This document shows, one piece after another, positions 6,959 to 11,402 of a stretch of DNA of 11,402 nucleotides (position 1 is the stretch's first letter; the number at the start of each line of letters is the position of its first letter). Position numbers and translations under genes: made by a program. A model generated the notes under the pieces. It was not told where the DNA came from. It was given only the letters and a program-made list of their open reading frames with translations, and did not search any database. Location: positions 1 through 11,402 of the forward strand of contig ONUD01000217.1 of NCBI GenBank assembly GCA_900320925.1, read 5' to 3'. Source of the DNA: an uncultured Eubacteriales bacterium. Its GTDB lineage: Bacteria; Bacillota; Clostridia; Oscillospirales; Acutalibacteraceae.

Positions 6959-6964
6959 TCCTCC
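6959..6964 (-). promoter_or_regulatory. GGAGGA ribosome binding site deciding the fhs start
   Basis: GGAGGA, read on the minus strand, ends 6 nt before the ATG at 6952. An in-frame ATG immediately after it (6958-6956) is too close to be used. Confidence 0.8.
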
Positions 6965-6980
6965 AATCATTACTTTCTCT

Positions 6981-7009
6981 ATTCTAACACACTTTTCGTT
7001 TTTTGGCAA
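6981..7009 (-). promoter_or_regulatory. Promoter of the fhs-tsaE-tsaB-rpiB operon
   Basis: On the minus strand, the -35 TTGCCA (7009-7004, 5 of 6 consensus bases), a 17-bp spacer and the -10 TAGAAT (6986-6981) with an upstream TGT (extended -10) make a good vegetative promoter. Transcription should begin near 6974, leaving a leader of about 20 nt. The -35 directly abuts the T tract of the rubrerythrin terminator. Confidence 0.85.
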
Positions 7010-7010
7010 T

Positions 7011-7043
7011 AAAAAATGTCGGCTGTCCGAAAACAGCCGACAT
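7011..7043 (-). terminator. Intrinsic terminator of the rubrerythrin gene
   Basis: A perfect 11-bp stem (ATGTCGGCTGT at 7043-7033 and its complement at 7026-7016) with a 6-nt loop is followed by five to six T residues (7016-7011) on the minus strand. It begins 8 nt after the rubrerythrin stop codon. Confidence 0.93.
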
Positions 7044-7050
7044 CCATTGG

Positions 7051-7620
7051 TTATTCTCCAAAATATCTTTTGAGCAGTCCGGCAAAGCCTGCACCGTGAC
7101 GGGCTTCGTCTTTTGCCATTTCGTGAACGGTATCGTGGATGGCATCAAGGTCATGTGCTTTGGCTTTCTTGGCGATGGCAAACTTGCCCTCACAGGCACC
7201 TGCTTCGGCATCGACACGCATTTGCAGGTTCTTTTTGGTGCTGTCAGTCAGCACTTCGCCCAGAAGCTCTGCAAACTTGGCAGCGTGTTCTGCTTCCTCA
7301 AAGGCGTACTTGGTGAAAGCGGCGGCAATTTCAGGATAACCCTCACGGTCAGCCTGTCTTGCCATGGCAAGGTACATACCAACCTCACTGCATTCGCCGT
7401 TGAAATTAGCCACTAAGTCTGCATGAAGTTCCTCGTAGTACGCAGGGTCAACGCTTTTGGCGGCTTCTTTGGCAACGCCCACCTGATGGACAGTGGCAAA
7501 AGCCATGTCAGACTTCACTTCACTGAATTTTTCTTTGGGAGCCTTGCAGATGGGACACTGTTCGGGAGCCTCTGCACCCTCGTAGACATAGCCGCAAACA
7601 GAACAGACAAACTTTTTCAT
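7051..7620 (-). CDS. rbr: Rubrerythrin with N-terminal rubredoxin domain (reverse rubrerythrin type)
   Basis: A diiron peroxidase that reduces hydrogen peroxide in the cytoplasm of anaerobes. The 189-residue form starts with a rubredoxin domain: CSVCGY (Cys6, Cys9) and CPIC (Cys22, Cys25) bind one Fe. A four-helix ferritin-like domain follows, with diiron ligands in [22 protein letters not shown] and, near the C terminus, [10 protein letters not shown]. The order rubredoxin then diiron is reversed from classical rubrerythrin, as in clostridial reverse rubrerythrins induced by oxygen. I chose the ATG at 7620, with GGAGGA 7 nt upstream; the in-frame TTG at 7635 would put the ribosome binding site inside the gene. 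It is a single-gene unit with its own promoter and terminator. Confidence 0.93.
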   Translation of the reverse strand: MKKFVCSVCGYVYEGAEAPEQCPICKAPKEKFSEVKSDMAFATVHQVGVAKEAAKSVDPAYYEELHADLVANFNGECSEVGMYLAMARQADREGYPEIAAAFTKYAFEEAEHAAKFAELLGEVLTDSTKKNLQMRVDAEAGACEGKFAIAKKAKAHDLDAIHDTVHEMAKDEARHGAGFAGLLKRYFGE

Positions 7621-7627
7621 TTTCGTA

Positions 7628-7633
7628 TCCTCC
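7628..7633 (-). promoter_or_regulatory. GGAGGA ribosome binding site deciding the rubrerythrin start
   Basis: GGAGGA on the minus strand, 7 nt before the ATG at 7620. It overlaps the alternative upstream TTG codon, which argues against that longer start. Confidence 0.8.
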
Positions 7634-7650
7634 AATTATTGACTGATTTG

Positions 7651-7668
7651 ATTCGGAACAATCCGTAT
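7651..7668. promoter_or_regulatory. Imperfect inverted repeat at the rubrerythrin transcription start
   Basis: ATTCGGA and TCCGTAT around a 4-bp centre are complementary except for one mismatch. The site lies just downstream of the predicted rubrerythrin -10, across the expected transcription start, where a repressor could bind. No known operator is matched with confidence. Confidence 0.3.
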
Positions 7669-7676
7669 TATTTTTA

Positions 7677-7705
7677 TATATAACATATTTTTGAGGATTT
7701 GTAAA
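7677..7705 (-). promoter_or_regulatory. Promoter of the rubrerythrin gene
   Basis: On the minus strand, the -35 TTTACA (7705-7700), a 17-bp spacer and the -10 TATATA (7682-7677) preceded by TGT. The surrounding DNA is strongly A/T rich. Transcription should begin near 7670, leaving about 50 nt before the ATG. Confidence 0.65.
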
Positions 7706-7710
7706 GAGAT

Positions 7711-7731
7711 TTTTTGTAATTTTTACAAAAA
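7711..7731. promoter_or_regulatory. Perfect 9-bp inverted repeat between divergent promoters (possible operator)
   Basis: TTTTTGTAA and TTACAAAAA are perfect reverse complements around a TTT centre. The 21-bp element lies directly upstream of the rubrerythrin -35 and about 20 bp upstream of the rplS -35. It is neither followed by a T tract nor placed after a gene, so it is not a terminator. It could be a regulator site or an A/T-rich UP element. Confidence 0.45.
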
Positions 7732-7751
7732 TAACAGTGAGAAAAAAGTAC

Positions 7752-7780
7752 TTGCAAAATGGAAATGGGTATGGTATAAT
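7752..7780 (+). promoter_or_regulatory. Strong promoter of rplS
   Basis: The -35 TTGCAA (7752-7757), an exact 17-bp spacer and the -10 TATAAT (7775-7780) with an upstream TGG (extended -10). Transcription should begin near 7787, giving a leader of about 124 nt before rplS. Confidence 0.92.
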
Positions 7781-7786
7781 AGTAAA

Positions 7787-7901
7787 GTCTTTGAAACCGT
7801 CACTTGTGATGGGGTTCAAAGCGCGGCAGAAAGCCGTACTTTGAAACGGGCAGTCCTCTGTCTGCGGGTACGCAGGCAAGAATGTCTGAAATAACAGGAG
7901 G
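7787..7901 (+). promoter_or_regulatory. Structured 5' leader of rplS (candidate L19 autoregulatory leader)
   Basis: The leader between promoter and rplS can fold extensively. CTTTGAA (7789-7795) pairs with TTCAAAG (7815-7821). CGGC (7824-7827) pairs with GCCG (7833-7836) over a 5-nt loop. CTGCG (7862-7866) pairs with CGCAG (7871-7875) over a GGTA loop. A second CTTTGAA at 7839-7845 can compete for the same TTCAAAG. The AGGAGG ribosome binding site is at 7896-7901. Leader RNAs that let L19 control its own synthesis are known upstream of rplS in low-GC Gram-positive bacteria, and position and size fit. I could not match the consensus base by base. Confidence 0.6.
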
Positions 7902-7910
7902 AGCATAAAA

Positions 7911-8261
7911 ATGGATGCACTGAAGAAAATTGCAGAAAGCTCTCTGAAAGCTCAGGATCAGCTTCCGAAGTTTGAGATTGGTGATACCGTCAGAATCGGT
8001 GTCAACATCCGTGAGGGCGACAAGGAAAGAGTCCAGATGTTTGAAGGTACCGTCATTGCCAAGAGAGGCAGCGGTGTGGCAGCAACCTTTACGGTACGCC
8101 GTGTATCATACGGTGTCGGTGTGGAGAGGGTATTCCCGGTTCATTCACCGAATGTCAAATCCGTTCAGGTGGTCAGAAAGGGTCGTGTCCGCAGAAGCAA
8201 GCTGTATTATCTGCGTGACAGAGTCGGCAAGGCTGCAAAGGTCAAGGAACAAATCAGATAA
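7911..8261 (+). CDS. rplS: 50S ribosomal protein L19
   Basis: A large-subunit ribosomal protein at the 30S/50S interface. The 116 residues are typical and the sequence is characteristic: [22 protein letters not shown] (25-46, first half of the fold), [10 protein letters not shown], then [22 protein letters not shown] and the basic end with [26 protein letters not shown] lies 9 nt before the ATG. It has its own strong promoter, a structured leader and a terminator, so it is largely a single-gene unit. trmD, which often precedes rplS in Firmicutes, is not here; a divergent rubrerythrin gene takes its place. Confidence 0.98.
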   Translation: MDALKKIAESSLKAQDQLPKFEIGDTVRIGVNIREGDKERVQMFEGTVIAKRGSGVAATFTVRRVSYGVGVERVFPVHSPNVKSVQVVRKGRVRRSKLYYLRDRVGKAAKVKEQIR

Positions 8262-8273
8262 TCGCGGAAAAAC

Positions 8274-8307
8274 AAAAGGGGACAAGATTGGATTCTGTCC
8301 CTTTTTT
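8274..8307 (+). terminator. Intrinsic terminator of rplS
   Basis: GGGACA (8279-8284) pairs with TGTCCC (8296-8301), extended outward by a G-T pair and AAAA/TTTT, with an 11-nt loop, and ends in a six-T tract (8302-8307). It begins 12 nt after the rplS stop. I see no good promoter between it and the next gene, so part of the downstream expression may come from read-through. Confidence 0.88.
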
Positions 8308-8348
8308 GCTATGAAAAAGACTGTCCGACAACGGAAAGGAATGATAAC

Positions 8349-8900
8349 GTGAACAAGTACAGGGAAAAAAATGAGGAAAGGGATCGCCGTACCCTGCTCA
8401 GAAACTCTTTTTTATGGCTGTACACGGTAATATGGATATTATTCGTGTTTGTCTTTCTGTTCACGTCGGTGTTTCGTGTGGTGTCCTTTCCTGTACAGAC
8501 GAACAGTGGACTTTGTTATGCAAGCGTCATTGTACTGCCGCAGGACGATTCCCTGAAAACGGGGGATATGGTGGCGACAGGACGGGGAGCTTCCAATTGG
8601 ATAGGAGAGGTAGTGGCCTGTGAAGGGGAAACAATCTCTCTGGGTATCGGGAAAGCAGGTACCGCCGACTGTATTATCTATCAGAATAAACGCTATTTTT
8701 CTGTGGAAGAATTGTCACATATCGTCAAGGACGGCAAGATTCCAAAAGGCTGTGTACTGCTGAAAAGCGGCTTGACGGACGGGGAAACCTTCCGTGTCAG
8801 GGAGCTTGTGGCAGTCGGGGAAATTGCAGGAGCAGCAGTGTGTGTGGCCTATCCGTTTCAACTGCTCGGGCAGTCGGTGCAGGAGTTAAAGAATCTGTAG
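8349..8900 (+). CDS. Signal-peptidase-I-like membrane protein lacking catalytic residues
   Basis: A 183-residue protein with a basic N terminus (RDRRTLLR), one membrane segment (about 21-42) and an extracytoplasmic domain. Aligned by eye with the two signal peptidases downstream, it keeps the framework: TGDMV (71-75) for NGDIV, VVACEGETI (88-96) for VIAVEGQRL, IPKGCVLL (131-138) for IPKGYVFV, and VAYPF (166-170) for the RxxPF end. The active-site parts are gone: no Ser-Met motif after the membrane segment, the catalytic Lys position carries Gly86, and no GDNR or DSR box. It therefore looks like an enzymatically dead S26-family paralogue. It may be a partner or regulator of the active enzymes, or a degenerating copy, though its frame is intact. 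The start is GTG with GGAAAGGA 8 nt upstream. It is first in the run with both signal peptidases, rbgA and rnhB. Confidence 0.7.
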   Translation: MNKYREKNEERDRRTLLRNSFLWLYTVIWILFVFVFLFTSVFRVVSFPVQTNSGLCYASVIVLPQDDSLKTGDMVATGRGASNWIGEVVACEGETISLGIGKAGTADCIIYQNKRYFSVEELSHIVKDGKIPKGCVLLKSGLTDGETFRVRELVAVGEIAGAAVCVAYPFQLLGQSVQELKNL

Positions 8901-8912
8901 GATGGTGCAGCA

Positions 8913-9446
8913 ATGAAAGAATTTTTACAGTTGGTCTATGAAATGCTGGGGACGCTTCTCAGGGTATTGATTATCATGCTGCTGGTACTGACATTTTTTG
9001 TTCGTCAGGTGAATGTGAACGGCAGTTCGATGAATGACACCTTGCAGCACCAAGATCGCCTGCTGACATGGTGCTTCCAGTATACCCCCCGTCAGGGAGA
9101 TATTGTCATCATCACCCATGGGGCAATCTTGCAGGACATGATTATCAAGCGTGTCATTGCTGTGGAGGGGCAGCGTCTTACAGTGGATTATGCATCGGGA
9201 GAAGTGTTTGTAGACGGAATGCTGCTGGAAGAAGATTACATCAAAGGAAAGACCATCATGCCGCATGACTTTACAGGCGATACGGATATGGTGATACCGG
9301 AGGGATATGTATATGTGATGGGCGACAATCGGGAACACTCTACCGATAGCCGCTCTGTACAGGTGAACATCGTTCCTGTGAACAATATCATTGGAAAAGC
9401 TTTTTTCAGGCTGTATCCGCTTAACACATTCGGGACATTATCATAA
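8913..9446 (+). CDS. lepB: Type I signal peptidase (first copy)
   Basis: A membrane-bound serine/lysine protease that cuts signal peptides from exported proteins. The 177 residues and single N-terminal membrane segment (about 14-30) are of the Gram-positive Sip type, with the active site outside. The nucleophile is Ser39 in NGSSMNDTL, and the general base is Lys79 in IIKRVIAVEG. The conserved GDNR (137-140) and DSRS (145-148) boxes, and the IIGKAFFRLYP end, are present. The ribosome binding site (AGGATGG) overlaps the stop of the preceding gene, 12 nt separate the genes, and the second copy starts 13 nt downstream. The symbol is by family; sip-type names also apply. Confidence 0.93.
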   Translation: MKEFLQLVYEMLGTLLRVLIIMLLVLTFFVRQVNVNGSSMNDTLQHQDRLLTWCFQYTPRQGDIVIITHGAILQDMIIKRVIAVEGQRLTVDYASGEVFVDGMLLEEDYIKGKTIMPHDFTGDTDMVIPEGYVYVMGDNREHSTDSRSVQVNIVPVNNIIGKAFFRLYPLNTFGTLS

Positions 9447-9459
9447 GGAGAGGAACATC

Positions 9460-10053
9460 ATGGCAGAAGAAGAAAAAATCCTAACAGAAGAAACAGAAGA
9501 AGTATTGACCGTATCGGAATTAGTCTTTGAATGGTCAGGTGCCTTGTTCTGGGCATTGGCCATTGTGCTGCTGATACTGACGTTCGGTGTCAGGCAGGTG
9601 ACGGTCAGCGGCAAGTCCATGACGGATACCTTGCAGGATGCGGACAGATTGCTGGTGACGAACTTCATGTATACGCCCCAGAATGGGGATATTGTCGTTA
9701 TCAGCCACGGCAGCAGTTATGACCAGCCGATTATTAAAAGAGTGATTGCGGTGGAAGGACAAAGACTGGAAATTAACTATGAAAACGGGGATGTGGCCGT
9801 GGACGGTGTTTTGCAGCATGAACCCTATATCAAAGGCGTGACCAGACCGCTTTCTGACCCGCTGTCACTGGAGGAGTACGGCAATGTGATTCCGAAAGGG
9901 TATGTGTTTGTGATGGGAGATAATCGTGAAGGCTCTCTTGACAGCCGCAGCAATGAAATCGGACTGATTCCGCTGAACAATATCATCGGCAAGGCACAAT
10001 GGCGTATCATGCCGTTTGACAGCTTCGGAACCGTGTATTACAACATGACATAA
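9460..10053 (+). CDS. lepB: Type I signal peptidase (second copy)
   Basis: A paralogue of the preceding gene with the same role at the membrane. It has 197 residues and an acidic cytoplasmic N-terminal extension (EEEKILTEETEE), which the first copy lacks, before the membrane segment (about 27-44). Catalytic Ser53 lies in SGKSMTDTL and Lys93 in IIKRVIAVEGQRL; that 13-residue run is identical in the first copy. GDNR (153-156), DSRS (161-164) and IIGKAQWRIMPF follow. I chose the ATG at 9460 because AAGGAG lies 9 nt upstream, just after the stop of the first copy; the longer frame from 9391 would overlap that gene by 56 bp. Two intact enzymes side by side point to duplication and possibly split substrate sets. 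Confidence 0.93.
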   Translation: MAEEEKILTEETEEVLTVSELVFEWSGALFWALAIVLLILTFGVRQVTVSGKSMTDTLQDADRLLVTNFMYTPQNGDIVVISHGSSYDQPIIKRVIAVEGQRLEINYENGDVAVDGVLQHEPYIKGVTRPLSDPLSLEEYGNVIPKGYVFVMGDNREGSLDSRSNEIGLIPLNNIIGKAQWRIMPFDSFGTVYYNMT

Positions 10054-10066
10054 GCGGGGAACATCC

Positions 10067-10954
10067 ATGGAAGAACTCAAATCAATACAATGGTTTCCGG
10101 GTCATATGACCAAAACCAGACGGAAAATAGAATCCCAGTTGAAGCTCATAGATGCCGTGGCAGTCCTGCTGGATGCCAGAGTGCCGTATGCCAGCTGCAA
10201 CCCCGACCTGAACAGCATTATCAATAACAAGCCCCGCATCGTTGTACTGAACAAGTGTGATATGGCAGATTCAAATGAAACCAAGCGTTGGCTGAGTGTC
10301 CTGAAAGCAAACCATATCACTGCCATTGCCCTTGACTGCAAAACAGGCAAGGGCTTGAATGCTTTTATTCCTGCGGTGAAAAGCCTGCTGTCCGACAGAA
10401 TCAGGGCATGGGAAGCCAAGGGCATGACGGGCAGAACCATTAAGGTGATGGTGGTGGGAATCCCCAATGTCGGCAAGTCTTCCTTTATCAACCGAATGGC
10501 AAAGCAAAGCCGTGCCAAAGTAGCCGATAAGCCCGGTGTCACCAGGGGCAATCAATGGTTTACCATCGGCAAGGGCTTTGAACTGCTGGATACACCGGGG
10601 GTTTTATGGCCAAAGTTTGATGACCCGTCCGTGGGAGAAAAGCTGGCATACATCGGCTCTGTCAAGGATGATATTCTTGATACGGAACATCTGGCAGGCA
10701 GACTGCTGGAATATCTGCGGGACAATGCCGCTGTGCCGCTGTGCAGCCGTTACAAGCTGGACAGCAGTGCCATTGCGGATTTGCAGGGCTATGCCATTCT
10801 GGAACTCATCGGCAGAAAACGGGGTATGCTGATATCGGGCGGTGAAATTGATACCGAACGGGCAGCGGCCACTGTATTGGACGAATTTCGCAGTGCCACA
10901 CTGGGCAAAATTACACTGGACAAAGCGGAGGAACACCAAAATGTCAGAATTTGA
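10067..10954 (+). CDS. rbgA: Ribosome biogenesis GTPase RbgA (YlqF)
   Basis: A circularly permuted GTPase needed for late 50S subunit assembly in Firmicutes. The family start [13 protein letters not shown] (7-19) is clear. The G motifs come in permuted order: G4 NKCD (62-65), G5-like LDCKTGKG (89-96), G1 GIPNVGKSS (131-139), G2 in KPGVTRG (155-161) and G3 DTPG (175-178). The C-terminal part (about 200-295) is the RNA-binding region. The 295 residues are typical. The ribosome binding site is weak (GGGGAA). It lies 13 nt after the second signal peptidase and overlaps rnhB by 14 nt. Placing it with L19 and RNase HII is a conserved Firmicutes arrangement. Confidence 0.96.
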   Translation: MEELKSIQWFPGHMTKTRRKIESQLKLIDAVAVLLDARVPYASCNPDLNSIINNKPRIVVLNKCDMADSNETKRWLSVLKANHITAIALDCKTGKGLNAFIPAVKSLLSDRIRAWEAKGMTGRTIKVMVVGIPNVGKSSFINRMAKQSRAKVADKPGVTRGNQWFTIGKGFELLDTPGVLWPKFDDPSVGEKLAYIGSVKDDILDTEHLAGRLLEYLRDNAAVPLCSRYKLDSSAIADLQGYAILELIGRKRGMLISGGEIDTERAAATVLDEFRSATLGKITLDKAEEHQNVRI

Positions 10955-11402
10955 TATGCTTGCCTATGAAAAGGAGTATGCCGCTCAGGGGTACCGCCAT
11001 ATTTGCGGTGTCGATGAAGCCGGCAGGGGACCTTTGGCAGGGCCTGTATGTGCGGCAGCCGTGATATTTCCGGAAGGGGTAATGATAGAGGGGGTCAATG
11101 ACTCCAAAAAGCTGACGGAAAAGAAACGGGAAATACTGTTTGATACCATTCGGGAACAAGCACTGGCTTACAGTATTGCATGGGCGAGCGTGGAGGAAAT
11201 TGAGAAAATCAATATTCTGCAAGCTGCCATGCTGGCCATGAAACGAGCCGTGGAGGGACTGCATATAGCGGCAGACTTTGCCCTCATTGACGGCAACAGA
11301 ACTCCTGATTTGTCGATTCCCTGCACTGCCGTTGTCAAGGGAGATGCCCTTTCCCACAGTATTGCAGCGGCTTCCATTCTTGCCAAGGTCAGCAGGGACA
11401 GA
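10941..11402 (+). CDS. rnhB: Ribonuclease HII (3' end outside the window)
   Basis: Removes RNA from RNA/DNA hybrids and starts repair of single ribonucleotides in DNA. The first 154 residues are seen and the frame is open at the window edge; a full enzyme of about 200-260 residues is expected. [16 protein letters not shown] (21-36) holds Asp25 and Glu26, [12 protein letters not shown] (53-64) is the next conserved block, LIDGN gives Asp118, and [20 protein letters not shown] (134-153) gives Asp135, completing the DEDD site. The ATG lies 9 nt after GGAGG and overlaps the rbgA end by 14 nt in another frame. Confidence 0.96.
   Translation, partial: MSEFDMLAYEKEYAAQGYRHICGVDEAGRGPLAGPVCAAAVIFPEGVMIEGVNDSKKLTEKKREILFDTIREQALAYSIAWASVEEIEKINILQAAMLAMKRAVEGLHIAADFALIDGNRTPDLSIPCTAVVKGDALSHSIAAASILAKVSRDR

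Noticed and set aside
7711..7731. Inverted repeat as an intrinsic terminator
   Set aside because: It is not placed after any gene end, has a 3-nt A/T-only loop region and no G/C in the stem apart from one pair, so an operator or UP-like element fits better.
7520..7906. 128-residue minus-strand ORF across the rubrerythrin upstream region and rplS leader
   Set aside because: It crosses two promoters and the rplS leader and is out of frame with rubrerythrin; no ribosome binding site.

Overview
The window looks like chromosomal core DNA of a low-to-mid GC anaerobic Firmicute, most plausibly a Clostridia member of the Ruminococcaceae/Oscillospiraceae type. The pointers are strong AGGAGG ribosome binding sites, TTG and GTG starts, formate-THF ligase, a rubrerythrin with N-terminal rubredoxin, a two-gene SufC-SufB set with no SufD/SufS/SufU beside it, a CmpB-type membrane protein, and a Firmicutes-style rplS / signal peptidase / rbgA / rnhB block. 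No rRNA, tRNA, CRISPR array, transposase or phage gene was seen. The genus cannot be fixed from sequence alone.

Layout. (1) 1-152 is an unassigned edge. (2) 153-3332, minus strand: sufC, sufB, a secreted membrane-anchored SGNH/GDSL hydrolase and a small CmpB-family membrane protein. They read from an extended -10 promoter near 3363-3392, with a 15-bp hairpin over the start of the last gene. (3) 3517-3672, plus strand: a 51-residue Cys/Gly/Asn-rich micro-protein that ends at a terminator shared with the convergent operon. (4) 3715-6952, minus strand: fhs-tsaE-tsaB-rpiB, an overlapping operon with a clear promoter at 6981-7009. It combines one-carbon metabolism, two proteins of the tRNA t6A pathway and a pentose-phosphate isomerase. 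(5) 7051-7620, minus strand: rubrerythrin with its own promoter and terminator. (6) 7752-11402, plus strand: rplS with a structured leader and terminator, then a catalytically degenerate signal-peptidase-like protein, two complete type I signal peptidases, the ribosome assembly GTPase RbgA and RNase HII (cut by the window end).

Most genes are housekeeping: Fe-S assembly, C1 metabolism, tRNA modification, peroxide defence, 50S biogenesis, export and RNA/DNA hybrid repair. The less ordinary items are the pseudo-signal-peptidase in front of two active paralogues, the Cys-rich micro-protein, the inverted repeats between the divergent rubrerythrin and rplS promoters, the long hairpin that contains a start codon, and the alternative pairings in the rplS leader. 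I see no convincing wholly new multi-gene system. Four start codons were moved downstream of the longest open frame (sufB, fhs, rubrerythrin, second signal peptidase) because ribosome binding sites, promoters or neighbouring genes fit the shorter forms better.
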